Source of the DNA: Streptomyces sp. RKAG290
Lineage (GTDB): Bacteria > Actinomycetota > Actinomycetes > Streptomycetales > Streptomycetaceae
Length of the DNA: 64,000 nt
Assembly: GCF_023701695.1 (NCBI RefSeq)
Contig: NZ_JAJOZC010000001.1
Location: 248,001 to 312,000 of the forward strand
Reading direction: 5' to 3'
Position 1 is the stretch's first letter. Each line of letters starts with the position of its first letter. The translations under genes and the position numbers were made by a program. The notes below the pieces were generated by a model that saw only the letters and a program-made list of their open reading frames with translations, ran no database searches and was not told the origin of the DNA. This document shows positions 47,092 through 57,140 of the stretch, one piece after another.

Positions 47092-48172
47092 GTGTATTGA
47101 TCACGAGCGTTGTTGACACTCGGCAGGTCTTGAACATGACGAAGACCTCCGATGTGGTGGAGCTGTCTAGGACTGCACCACACGGAGGTCTTCGTGTCCC
47201 ACCGTAATGCCCGGCTGACCGTTCACGGCAGGCGGATCCTGGTCGAACGAGTCCTTGCGGGCCGTCCGGTCGCCCACATCGCCGCGGAGATGGGCATATC
47301 GCGGCCCACCGCCCATAAATGGGTCCGCAGGTGGCGGGTCGAGGGCGAGGCCGGCCTGCACGACCGCTCCAGCCGTCCGCACTCGACGCCGCACCGCACG
47401 GCCTCCGACACGGAAGCCGCCGTCTGTGATCTGCGGCAGGCCCGCAAACTCGGCCCGGCCCGCATCGGCCCGATTCTGGGGCTGCCCGCCTCCACAGTCC
47501 ACCGGATCCTTACTCGCCACGGCCTGAACCGGCTGGCCTGGCTGGACCGGCCGACCGGAGAGCCGATCCGCCGCTACGAGCGCGACCGCCCCGGCGAGCT
47601 GGTCCACGTCGACATCAAGAAACTCGGCAACATTCCCGACGGCGGCGGCTGGCGCACCGTCGGCCGCACAGCCGGCGACCACAACCGCCAGGCCACCACC
47701 GACCAGCGCAAGAGCTGCAAACCAGTGATCGGCTACAGCTACATCCACTCCGCCGTCGACGACCACTCCCGCCTCGCCTACAGCGAAGTCCTCACCAACG
47801 AAAGGCAGGAAACCGCAGCCGGATTCTGGCAACGGGCCCAAGCGTTCTTCACCGCCCACGGCATCACCGTCGAACGCGTCCTGACCGACAACGGCTCCTG
47901 CTACAAATCCAGGCTCTTCACCCAGACCCTGGCCGCGGCTGGCATCACCCACAAGAAGATCAGGCCCTACCGACCGCAGACCAACGGCAAAGTCGAGCGC
48001 TTCAACCGCACCCTGCTGGACGAGTGGGCCTACCTACGGCCGTACACCACCAACACCGAACGAACCCAAGCCCTGGCAGACTTCCTCCACACCTACAACC
48101 ACCACCGCTGCCACACCGCACTCGGAGGCCAGCCCCGATCAGCCGAGTGAACAACGCTCCGGGTCAATACAG
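47092..48172 (+). mobile_element. IS481-family insertion sequence, CTAG target duplication
   Basis: Ends carry inverted repeats of about 26 bp (ATTGA......GAGCGTTGTT shared, 25 of 30 positions matching including the flank). Direct CTAG copies flank it at 47088-47091 and 48173-48176. One transposase gene fills it. Left end holds a long hairpin (47141-47193) before the transposase start. Confidence 0.85.
47141..47193. promoter_or_regulatory. Hairpin that hides the transposase ribosome site
   Basis: GAAGACCTCCGATGTGGTG (47141-47159) pairs with CACCACACGGAGGTCTTC (47176-47193), one bulge. The GGAGG ribosome site is in the 3' arm and the GTG start follows directly, so read-through transcripts would be poorly translated. 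Confidence 0.65.
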
Positions 48173-48176
48173 CTAG
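47194..48176 (+). CDS. IS481-family transposase, apparent frameshift near the end
   Basis: About 327 aa. Helix-turn-helix part (AAEMGISRPTAHKWVRRW), then DDE core: first Asp in ELVHVDIKKLG, second in VLTDNGSCYKS, Glu in NGKVERFNRTLLDEWAY. As given it stops at 48150. One extra C in 48133-48136 restores the usual ending (GGQPPISRVNN...QYS), and the stop TAG is then formed by the CTAG target copy. GTG 47194 with GGAGG upstream. Confidence 0.85.
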
Positions 48177-48233
48177 GGCGTGTTTTGAAAGTAGCGTCCG
48201 CCGCCGGGCAGGCGGGACTTTCAAAACACGCCC
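48176..48233. repeat. 58-bp hairpin repeat (MITE-like)
   Basis: Perfect 17-bp arms GGGCGTGTTTTGAAAGT (48176-48192) and ACTTTCAAAACACGCCC (48217-48233). The inner bases nearly pair too. TA on both sides suggests a TA-targeting element. The insertion sequence sits on its left edge and uses its first G as part of CTAG. Confidence 0.65.
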
Positions 48234-48262
48234 TAAGGGCGGGGACAGCCCTTAGGACGAGG

Positions 48263-48790
48263 TCAGTCGCCGAGGATCCGCTCCCACAGCAGGCCGTCCC
48301 GCCAGCTCCCGTCGAGGAAGATCGCGGAGTGCGTGACTCCGTACGGGTGGAACCCGTTGCGGCGCAGCACCCGCTGCGACGGCAGGTTCTCCAGATTCGT
48401 GGACGCCTCGGCGCGGTGCAGCCCGAGTTCGTCCGTCATCACCCGGAGCACAAGCCCGACGGCGTGCCCGGCGTGCCCCTGGTTCTGGGCGATGCCGGCG
48501 ATCCAGTAGCCGACGGAGCCGCGGCGCAGGTGCGGCTGCGGCAGAATGCCTCCGACCGTGACCTGTCCGATCACCTGGCCGTCGGCGAGCACCACGCCCG
48601 GCCAGACCGTGCCGGCCCGGTGTCCCGCCAGCAGGCTGTCGATCCGCTGCGCCTGGCCCTGCGGGGTGAAGAAGTCGGCCGGCTGGGCCGGTTCCCACGG
48701 CCGGAAAGCCTCGAAGTCCCGCTCCCGGTGCGCGGCGATGGCGGCGGCGTCGGCGGGCTCGATCAGACGGATCGTGGTGCCGCTGTGCAT
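48263..48790 (-). CDS. GNAT-family N-acetyltransferase
   Basis: 175 aa from ATG 48790 (GAGG upstream). RLIEPADAAAIAAHRERDFEAFRPWEP, the acetyl-CoA region QNQGHAGHAVGLVLRVM, and ENLPSQRVLRRNGFHPYGVT are RimJ/L-like. The loop is less canonical than usual. Likely acts on a protein N-terminus or small amine. Confidence 0.85.
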   Translation of the reverse strand: MHSGTTIRLIEPADAAAIAAHRERDFEAFRPWEPAQPADFFTPQGQAQRIDSLLAGHRAGTVWPGVVLADGQVIGQVTVGGILPQPHLRRGSVGYWIAGIAQNQGHAGHAVGLVLRVMTDELGLHRAEASTNLENLPSQRVLRRNGFHPYGVTHSAIFLDGSWRDGLLWERILGD

Positions 48791-48803
48791 GGGCTGGTCC
48801 TCG

Positions 48804-49106
48804 TCACGGTGCGTCGGATGGCGCGGCAATCCTAAGCGCGGGGGCCCGCGCCTCCGCAGCCGCGTCCGCAGGAGGACCGAAATCCCCTCGCGGGCCCGCC
48901 CTGCCGCTTCCGGCGTCAGGAAGGACCCCCAGCCAGCCGCCCCCGTACCGGCCGGCCCTGCGGAGTCCGGCGGGCGCGCTGCCGGCGAGCCGCATGTCCA
49001 GGGGCGTTGCGGGCAGCGGCCCGATCCGTGCGGACGCGACCGTGAGGTACTCCCCGGCGAAGTCGACGACTTCCCCGCTCAGCGCGGCCCGCAGCAGCTC
49101 CAGGGA
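48804..49106 (-). pseudogene. Fragment of an F420-dependent LLM-class oxidoreductase
   Basis: The reading SLELLRAALSGEVVDFAGEY, then TPLDMRLAGSAP and RRAGRYGGGWLG matches the C-terminal third of luciferase-like F420 oxidoreductases. No start and no upstream part; the next 45 bases reach the P450 stop. A remnant of deletion. Confidence 0.55.
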
Positions 49107-49148
49107 CTCATCGATTCAGTAGTGGAGCAGTTCGGCCGACGAGTGGAT

Positions 49149-50393
49149 TCAGGCGTTGAGCAGAACGGGAAACGCCTCCATGTCGTTCTGGGTCATCACG
49201 GGAAGCTTGCGGATGTCCGCATCCGGCACCGCGAGCCGCAGTCCGGGGAAGCGGGCGAAGAGGGCGGGCAGGGCGATCCCCGCCTCGACGCGGGACAGCG
49301 CCGCCCCGGGGCAGATGTGCGGGCCGTGGCCGAAGGTCATGTGCCGGATGGGGGTGGGGCGGGTGATGTCGAAGGCGTCCGCGTCGGCACCGTGCTGCTC
49401 GACGTCCCGGCCGATCGCCCGGTACGAGATGACCACTCCCTCGCCCTTGGCGATGACACCGTCACCGACCTGGATGTCCTCGGTGGCGAATCGCATCAGC
49501 AGATGGGTGGTCGGGGTGTCCCAGCGCAGCGTCTCCTCGATGACGGTCTCCCACGGGACCTCCCCGTCGAGGACCATCCGCAACTGCTCCGGGTGGGAGA
49601 GCAGGGCCCGTACGGCGTTGAGGATGAGCCCGATGGTGGTCTCGTGCCCGGCCGCGACCATCGCCTTGAGGTTGCCGACCACCTCTTCCTCGGTGAGGGG
49701 CTCGCCGCCCTCGTCGGCCAGGATCAGCGCGGAGGTCAGGTCGTCGGTGGGCCGTGCGGTCTTCTCGCGCACGAGCCCGGCGTAGAAGACATCCAACTCG
49801 GCCAGCAGGGCGAGGCGTTCGTCCTGCGGGGTGAGCATGGAGAAGAAGGCCTTGTACTGCCTGGTGAGCATGGCGTTCTCGGCGGGATCCACACCCATCA
49901 GCATGCCGACGACCCGCATGGGCAGCGGCTGGGCGAACACGGACTTGAGGTCGACGACGGCCCCGTCCCTGCCGCCTTCGGCAAGCGCGTCGAGCAGTTC
50001 CTCGGTGAACTTCTCGATGTCAGGCCGTATCGCCTCCAGCCGGCGAGGGGTGAGCGCCTGGGAGGTCTTGGTGCGCAGCCGCCGGTGCTCGGCTCCGTCC
50101 ACGGTGAACATGGACCGTCCGGCGTCGATCATCCCGATGAGCGGCCACGCGTGCGTGACCTCGCCGCTCTGCCACAGCCCCCAGGCGTCGAGGTCCTTCA
50201 CGAGCCGCGGGTCGACGAGGAGCTGACGGGCGTCAGCGTACCGGGTGATGGTCCAGGCGGGTACGCCGAGCAGCTCGATCCGGGCGAGCCGCCCGGCGTC
50301 GCGCAGCCGCTCCGTCTCCCCGTCCAGGTCCTGGACCATGGGGTCGATGACGACGGTCCCGGCGTCCGGGCCGGCGGCGTGAGGGCAGGTCAC
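49149..50393 (-). CDS. Cytochrome P450, CYP154-like
   Basis: 414 aa. I-helix MVAAGHETTIGL, K-helix VIEETLRWDTP (ExxR intact), heme loop FGHGPHICPGAALSR. GTG start overlaps the stop of the upstream P450 (GTGA). CYP154 and CYP157 genes occur as pairs at the end of Streptomyces conservons; here the pair stands without the kinase, roadblock, DUF742 and GTPase genes. CYP family name is by resemblance. Confidence 0.85.
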   Translation of the reverse strand: MTCPHAAGPDAGTVVIDPMVQDLDGETERLRDAGRLARIELLGVPAWTITRYADARQLLVDPRLVKDLDAWGLWQSGEVTHAWPLIGMIDAGRSMFTVDGAEHRRLRTKTSQALTPRRLEAIRPDIEKFTEELLDALAEGGRDGAVVDLKSVFAQPLPMRVVGMLMGVDPAENAMLTRQYKAFFSMLTPQDERLALLAELDVFYAGLVREKTARPTDDLTSALILADEGGEPLTEEEVVGNLKAMVAAGHETTIGLILNAVRALLSHPEQLRMVLDGEVPWETVIEETLRWDTPTTHLLMRFATEDIQVGDGVIAKGEGVVISYRAIGRDVEQHGADADAFDITRPTPIRHMTFGHGPHICPGAALSRVEAGIALPALFARFPGLRLAVPDADIRKLPVMTQNDMEAFPVLLNA

Positions 50394-51682
50394 GAGAGGT
50401 CTCCTGTCATGTGTACGGGGGTGAACCGAACGGGGAGCGAGGTACTGCCGCGCAGGAACGCCGAAGGCCGCCGCGTGAGTTCCCCTACGGCGACACCGAG
50501 TTCGAGGTCGGGCAACCGGTCGAGAAGCACCTCGATACCGGTACGGGCGATGATCTCGGCGATCTCCTGGGCCGGGAACGGGCAGCGGTACTCGCCGTGG
50601 CTGAAGGCGAGATGGGCGCCGTTGCCTCCTTGGCCGGGGTTCCGTCGCCGGACAGGCCCTGCCGGATCAGCGGATCGGTGTTGGCCGCGCCGAGGCCGAG
50701 GAGCAGCATGTCCCCCGCCTTGATGCGCTGACCGCCGAGCTGCGTGTCCCGGACGGCCCAGCGTCCGGCCAGGATCTGGGTGGGTCCGTCCTCCCAGAGC
50801 ACTTCGTTCATGGTCTCGGCCACGCTGCGCCGGCCGCCGGCCATCGAATCGGCGAACTCGTCCTCGGTGAGCATCAGCCGCAGCGAGTTGCTGATCCAGT
50901 CCGCGGTGGTGAGGTGCCCGGCAGCCGTGATGGCCATCAGGTCGAGCATGTACTCCTCGTCGGTGAACGCCTCGGGGAAGGCGAGCATGCGGGAGGTCAC
51001 GTCGTCACCGGGCACGGCGCGCTTGGCGGCCACCAGCCGCTGCATGTGCGCCCCGAAGCTCAGGTGGGCCTCCTGTGCGCCAGGACCGCCGTCGGCCAGA
51101 TCCTGCAGAACCTGGGCGATGTCCGCGCCTTCGTCGTCGGGGAACCCGACCAGTCGTGCGAGGACGAGCACGGGGAGGGGTACGCAGAAGTCGGCGACGA
51201 GATCGGCCGTGCCCCGGCTGCACACGGCGTCGATCAGCCGGTCGGCCAGCTGCTCGCAGTGTTTCCGGATCTCGAACGGGTCGACCCCTTCGAGGGCCGG
51301 CCCGACCATCCGGGCGTGCCGGCGGTGTTCCTCCCCCGCGCTGAAGTAGATGGACGGCAGGGGCTGGCCGACCATGGGCAGCAGCGGCCAGTCGTCGGGG
51401 ATGTGCGGCCACTGGTTCCACAGGCCGACGTCACGCGGGAACAGTTCGCCGTCGCTGGTGACCTGGTGGAGTTCGCGGTACCCGATGACGAGCCAGGCGG
51501 GGAACCCGCCCGGGAGCTCGACCGGGACGACCGGCCCGTGATCACGCCGCATGGCGCGGTAGACGGCCTGCGGCTCGGTCTGGAAGGAGGGACCGCTGAG
51601 CGGGACGGCCCCCGCCCGGCGTGCGCGGGGCACCCGGGGGCGGAGAGGCGGGCGCGGGCTCTGCGGAGGATGGGCGCGTCAT
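50390..51682 (-). CDS. Cytochrome P450, CYP157-like lacking the ExxR motif, frameshifts
   Basis: About 431 aa if repaired. K-helix reads NEVLWEDGP: the Arg of ExxR is Trp, as known for the CYP157 family. The I-helix is AAGHLTT, without the usual acidic residue. Heme loop FSHGEYRCP appears only after adding one base at 50625-50626. The N-terminus needs two more (C and G runs near 51605-51640) to reach ATG 51682 with AGGAG upstream and the expected GCPAHAG start. Translationally coupled to the CYP154-like gene. Confidence 0.75.
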
Positions 51683-51997
51683 CGTCCTGACTCCTGTGGC
51701 GGTGGCTTCACGCGTCACGATCATGCGATCAACGCACGTTCACTATAAGGATTTTATGTGACGCCAAAGCGGTCTACGGCGATCAAATTTGCGACCCGAG
51801 CGAAACGGCAGGGCGACATCTCAGCACAATTGACCAGCTTCTCGGATCACTGATCCTGCGATCACAGACCCTGCGTCCCGCCCGCTCCGCGCGGCCTGCC
51901 GCGACCGGCGGCGGCGATCGAGCCAACCCTGCCGGTCCTGCCGGTCACGGCATTTCTCACGGCAGACCGCCGCTCGCGCCGCCCCTTCCCCTACGGC
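51683..51997. other. Intergenic region with AT-rich promoter-like patch
   Basis: No gene. An AT-rich stretch near 51738-51765 (minus strand TATAGT with TTGGCG upstream, short spacing) probably holds the promoter of the P450 pair. Nothing else seen. Confidence 0.4.
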
Positions 51998-52390
51998 CTA
52001 CCCCTGACCGGAGCCGGCACCGCCGCACAACTCGCCGCCCTCGAAAGCGACGTTGACCAGACCGGCAACCCGGGCGTCGCCGTCCACGAGCTTCAGCGCA
52101 TGCCAACGGGACAGCCAGTACACGCGTCCGCGGTGACCGGCGAGTGTCTCCCGCAGTACGTCCGGAGCGTGCGTCCACACTGCGGGAAGCCCGCCCGCGT
52201 AATCGAAGGCGGGACGCAGTTCCACCCACCCGTCTTCCCGGACGTCACCGGCGGTGAGCAGGATCTCGACGGCCTGCCCCGGTTCCTGCCGGCACTTCTT
52301 GGCATGGATCCAGTGCACGTGATGACCCGCTGCGTACCGGGCGCAGCCGTCGCTCCGGACAAGGTCGTGCTGGGTGAGATGACGCAGCAT
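51998..52390 (-). CDS. Hypothetical protein
   Basis: 130 aa, no signal peptide. His- and Trp-rich middle (GHHVHWIHAKKCRQEPG) and GRVYWLSRWHALKLVDGD. Two cysteines near the N-terminal half. No family recognised. Alone on its strand; base use fits the host. Confidence 0.5.
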   Translation of the reverse strand: MLRHLTQHDLVRSDGCARYAAGHHVHWIHAKKCRQEPGQAVEILLTAGDVREDGWVELRPAFDYAGGLPAVWTHAPDVLRETLAGHRGRVYWLSRWHALKLVDGDARVAGLVNVAFEGGELCGGAGSGQG

Positions 52391-52674
52391 GGTGAGAGGT
52401 CTCGCCTTCCGGGGCCGGTGGACCCCGAGCGCTCTGCACCGCGGTCCGCTGTTCCCCGTACCTCGCGCACGGGGCAGGTCGTCACCCGGAGCACCCGCAG
52501 CGGAGCGGGGTGCCGTCCAGCCAGCCGGGGCTACGCGCTGGAACTCATGACCCGACGGAGAAGTCTAGCTCACGAGCGCTGCCCGGACGACGAGCGGAGC
52601 CGCCGATCCGACGGGTGGTCAGGAGCACACGGGGCCGGGCCCCCTGCGCTCCCTCCCGCCCTCGGTCAGGTCCG

Positions 52675-54740
52675 TCAGCCGACGACGAAGCCCGGGTCAC
52701 TCGTGCCTGCCGCGCCCGTCTCGACATGCCCGGCGAAGCGGCGAAGGAACGAGGCGTTCGCGTCGGAGACCACCGTGACGTCGTACCAGCGCTTGCTCCC
52801 CCGCAGGTCAACGGAGTGCTTCACGGTCGCTCCCGCGCGCACGGCGAACGTCTGCGCCCCTCCACCGTAGGCAGCCGCGCTACTGACGGTGAGCTGAACA
52901 GTCGCGGTTCCGGTGTTGCTCAACGTGAGGTCGAGGCCTCCGGTCGTGGAGTTGTGACGCGCCGTCACCTCAGGGCCCGCCGCCTTGCCGGGCCCGCGGA
53001 AGGCACGCAGGAATCCGTTCGGACCGTGCACGGTGAGGTCGGTCACCTGCTTGGAGAAGGCCGTGTTCCAACTGTCCGAGAGCGACTTGCCCGCCTCGGT
53101 GGTGTAGGTCCAGGGCCCGTCGGTGCGGTTCGCGGACGTCACCAGGAACTGCGCCCCGGCCGCCCCGCCCCGGTGAAGGTGAGCCGGTACTTCCCGGTGG
53201 CCGGGTCGGCGGCACCGTCGACGAAGGGGGCGTAGCGAAGCGGCCGGGTGGGACGTGCCCCCTTCTCCTGCTTCGGCACGCTGCCGGTGGCCGGCGGCGC
53301 CGGCACGTAGTCGGGGTGCCGGTCGCCGTCCGGGGGCGCGTACCCGTCCACGGAGGGCAGCGAGACGGCCGCGGTGTCCGAGCGGCGGAAGTCGAAGGCG
53401 GAGGTGAGATCGCCGCAGACGGCACGCCGCCAGGGCGAGATGTTGGGCTCGTGCACGCCGAAGCGCTGCTCGATGAACCGGATGACGGAGGTGTGGTCGA
53501 AGACCTCCGAACACGCGTAACCGCCGGTGCTCCACGGCGACACGACCATCATGGGCACGCGCTGGCCGAGCCCGTACGATCCGGCCGTGTAGCGGATGTC
53601 GCCAGGGAAGTAGTCGGCGGAGGTGTCCACCGTGGACAGCCCCTGCGCGGCCCCGGACGGCACGAACGGCGGCACGATGTGATCGAAGAAGCCGTCGTTC
53701 TCGTCGTAGGTGATGAAGAGGGCGGTCCGGCCCCACACCTCGGGGTCGGAGGTCAGTGCGTCCAGCACCTGTGAGATGTACCAGGCGCCGTAGTTGGCGG
53801 GCCAGTTGGGGTGTTCGCTGAAGGCCTCGGGCGCCACCACCCAGGAGACCTTGGGAAGCGTCCCGGCCTTGATGTCCGCCTTCAGGTCGTCCAGGAGCTT
53901 TCCGCCGTTCTTGACGTCGGACCCGGTGCGGGCCTTGTCGTAGAGCGGGTCCCCGGGCTGCGCGTTGCGGTACTTGTTGAAATAGAGGAGCGAGTTGTCC
54001 CCGTAGGTCCCCCGGTAGGCGTCGTCGATCCACCCCCAGGACCCGTCGGCGTCGAGCCCGTCACCGACGTCCTGGTAGACCTTCCACGAGACCCCGGCTT
54101 CCTCGAGCCGCTCGGGATACGTCGTCCAGCCGTACCCGGCCTCGTCGTTGCCGAGCACGGGCCCGCCACCGGTGCCGTCGTTGCCCGTGTACCCGCTCCA
54201 CAGGTAGTAGCGGTTCGGGTCCGTCGAGCCGAGGAACGAGCAGTGGTACGCGTCGCAGACGGTGAACGCGTCGGCGAGCGCGTAGTGGAACGGGATGTCC
54301 TCACGGGTGAGGTGCGCCATCGTCGTCGCGGTCTTGGCGGGCACCCACTGGTCGTAGGCGCCCTTGTTGAGCGCGCGGTGACCGCCGGCCCAGTCGTGGT
54401 TCAGGTCCTGGAGGAACTGCAGTCCGAGATCGTCGGCCTCGGGCCGGAACGGCAGCACCTCCTTGCCGAGGCTGTCCTTCTGGTGCCAGACCGGCTTCCC
54501 GCTGGGAAGCGTCACCGGACGGGGGTCACCGAAGCCGCGCACACCCTTCATGGTGCCGAAGTAGTGGTCGAAGGAACGATTCTCCTGCATCAGGACGACG
54601 ATGTGCTCGACATCCTTGAGCGTTCCCGTACGGCCCTTCGCGGGGAGCGACGCGGCACGGGCGATGCTGCTCGACAACGCGGAGAAGGCGACCGTGCCTC
54701 CGGCGAGTTGCAGGAGACTGCGGCGATTCAGTTCTGCCAT
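52675..54740 (-). CDS. Phosphocholine-specific phospholipase C, secreted, apparent frameshift
   Basis: 688 aa if repaired, typical length. Tat signal NRRSLLQLAGGTVAFSAL, then a phosphoesterase core: VEHIVVLMQENRSFDHYFG (catalytic Thr/Asp-type region), NHDWAGGHRALNKG, FITYDENDGFFDHIVPP, VFDHTSVIRFIEQRFG. Two small C-terminal domains follow. The frame breaks at CCCC 53163-53166; one extra base gives FTGAGAAGAQFLVTSANRT. Hydrolyses phosphatidylcholine-type lipids for phosphate scavenging; family knowledge. Confidence 0.88.
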
Positions 54741-55116
54741 GAGTGGGGGCCTCTGAAAAGTTAGGAGACGTGGGGGCGAAAGCGACTGGAGTGTTCCAGA
54801 ATCGGCATGCCCAACGGAAGACCCACGCGGTGTGCACACGATGGCATTCGGCCGAACAGTCGGCGACGGAAAGGGCGGGGAACACCCTCACGGCCGGACA
54901 GGAGGCCAGACGGCGCAACGGCCCCGCGATCGGCACGGGGGCGCCCCGCCCTCGGCCGCTGTGGGTGACTCGTCACGCAGGTTGCCGGAAACAGACGGTT
55001 GCACGACCCGGGGCTTCCGAATCCCTTGTCCCCGGTTCACACCGCAACCGCGTCGAGGCGGGGCGGCATGAGAGCGGATCAGCCGCCCTCCTCCTGGCTC
55101 CCGCCCGATTCCTGCC
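54741..55116. other. Intergenic region
   Basis: Holds the phospholipase promoter side; GAGG nine bases before its start. No PHO-box, repeat or RNA that I can recognise. Confidence 0.4.
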
Positions 55117-56168
55117 TCAGGTGGCGCTGCGCTCGCTGGCCTCGCGCAGGTCGCGCTCCACCGTGCGGTCGTGAGCCGCTCCGGGCTTGCCCGGGGGCCT
55201 GGTGGGGCGGCCCGTGCGCAGCAGTTCCCGCCAGCGTTCGGGGCTCCAGTTCGCCGGCGTCGTGGTGCGCATGAAGTTCTCCACCAGGGCGCAGAAGCGG
55301 GCCGGATCCGCGTGGAAGGGGAAGTGGCCGGCGCCCTCGAAGATCTCCAGGCGGCTGCCCGGCATCGCCGCGTGGGCGCCGTGGGCGTGGCGTACCGGGA
55401 CGACGCTGTCGCGGGAGCCCCAGAGCAGCAGCGTGGGCATGCCCTCGGTGAGGTAGCAGCGGTCGAGCATGGTGACGACCTGGCCCCTCCAGTCGACCAC
55501 CGAGCGCAGTGTGCTGATGAACGCGGCGCGGGACGTGGCGTCGGGCAGGGCGTCCACGACGTTCAGCAACTCCGCGGCGTCCTGGCCCAGGTCGGTGTCC
55601 AGAAGCTTCATCAGGCCGGTGAAGACGCCGACTTGGGTACGCATGCCAGGCAGGCGGAGGGCGGAGAGCAGGAGGTCCGCGCCTGGCAGCGACACCGCGC
55701 GCAGGACCGGGGTGACCTCGCGGCCCACGCCGCCCGCGCTGACCAGGATGAGGCGGTCCGTGCGCTCGGGGAACTGGTAGGCGAACTGCATGGCCACACC
55801 GCCGCCCAGGGAGTGGCCGACCAGCGTGGCGCGCTCGATGCCGAGGACGCCCAGGAGATCGCGCATCCCGTTCGCGTACCCGGCCACCGAGTAGTCGGCC
55901 CGCGGCTTGTCGGAGTCCCCGTGGCCCAGGAGGTCCGGCGCGATGACGGTGTGGTTGCGGGCCAGCTCGGGATGAGGTGCGCCCAGGTCGCGGAGGAGTC
56001 GCCGATGCCGTGGATCAGGAGGATCGCGGGGCCCTTGCCTGCGATCCGGTAGGCACGGCGGTAGCCGTGCACCGTGTGGTGACTGAGGCGGACCGGCTCC
56101 TCGGGCACCGATTGCAGCGGGTTCGAGTGCGGCGGAAGGTGCGGTGCGGCCTTGGCGGAGCTGGTCAC
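55117..56168 (-). CDS. Alpha/beta hydrolase, apparent frameshift
   Basis: 350 aa if repaired. Oxyanion block LLIHGIGDSSATWAHLIP, nucleophile elbow LVGHSLGGGVAMQF, acid LLLWGSRDSVVPV, His in FEGAGHFPFHADP. GTG 56168 after GGGAGG. The frame changes at GGG 55969-55971; one more base gives LIPELARNHTVIAPDLLGHG. Cytoplasmic; substrate unknown. Confidence 0.87.
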
Positions 56169-56283
56169 GAGATCGCCTCCCGTCGTCGCTGGCTCGTCGT
56201 ACGAGCCTAGGACCTCCGACGTCGCCGGGCATTTCCGCGAAGTTTCGGGCAGCGTCAGAGGTTCCCGGGGTATCTGTCCCCCC

Positions 56284-56362
56284 AGGCGCCCCTAGGTGCC
56301 ACCCGGCACCCCGGTACCCCTGGGGGTATCGAAGTACCCCGACACCCCCAGGCACCCCTAGG
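56284..56362. promoter_or_regulatory. G/C-tract palindrome cluster, CsoR-type operator candidate
   Basis: TACCCC-TG-GGGGTA (56315-56328) is a perfect inverted repeat of the kind bound by CsoR/RcnR-type metal sensors. AGGC(G/A)CCCCTAGG occurs twice around it (near 56284 and 56349). It lies between the divergent hydrolase and gtrA-like genes. No such regulator is encoded nearby. Confidence 0.45.
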
Positions 56363-56483
56363 CAAGCCCTGGGGATAACCCCCAGGAAGGTCGGGGAGAA
56401 ACCGGGTCGTCCGGAGGACGCCCGGTCCGTAGGTTCTGGAGTGGAATGAACGCACCGCTCCACACAGCCTTCGGAGGCACCTC

Positions 56484-56963
56484 GTGACCGCCCCTTCGCA
56501 CCAGCCGACGCGCACGATTCACCCGCTTGTCGCGGCCTTCGTGCGCTTTGTGATCTGTGGCGGCGGGGTCGGGGTCGCTTCCAGCGGCGTTCTGGTCCTG
56601 CTCCACGACCGGATGCCGCTGGCCGTGGCCAACGCACTGGTCACCGTCGTGTCCACGGTGCTCGCGACCGAACTGCACAGCCGGGTCTCGTTCCGCAGCG
56701 GGCGCAGGGGGTGGGGTGTCCACCTGCAGTCCGGGCTGACCGTCGCCGTGAGCTACGCCTTCACGACCGGGGCGCTGCTGTGCCTGTACGCGGTCCGGTC
56801 CGAGCCCTCCACGCTCGTCCAGCAGAGTGTGTACCTGTCGGCGTCGGCACTGGCGGGGATCGGAAGGTTCGCGCTCCTGCGGGTGGTGGTCTTCGGGGAG
56901 GGCAAGGCGGCCGGTACCCGTGAGGCCTCGCTCGGCAAGGCGTCCGTGGCGATGGCTGCCTGA
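56484..56963 (+). CDS. GtrA-family membrane protein
   Basis: 159 aa, four membrane helices (FVRFVICGGGVGVASSGVLVLL, ALVTVVSTVLATELHSRVSF, a third and a fourth near GIGRFALLRVVVFG). GtrA proteins are thought to help move lipid-linked sugars or act in envelope polysaccharide synthesis. GTG start after GGAGG. Monocistronic. Confidence 0.82.
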   Translation: MTAPSHQPTRTIHPLVAAFVRFVICGGGVGVASSGVLVLLHDRMPLAVANALVTVVSTVLATELHSRVSFRSGRRGWGVHLQSGLTVAVSYAFTTGALLCLYAVRSEPSTLVQQSVYLSASALAGIGRFALLRVVVFGEGKAAGTREASLGKASVAMAA

Positions 56964-57140
56964 GCAGGTCGTCGAGGGTCGGTGGACCTGTGCGGCTCGG
57001 TCGTCGTGCCCGTCCATCGGCTTTCATGACGGGCGGGCAGTTGTCCGGCCCGTGAGTCGAGCAGGGCGCAGCCGGCACGGGGCGGGCCGGGCGGGGAAAC
57101 TCCGGTGCGTCGGCTCGCACACCTCTGCGATCATCCCCGA

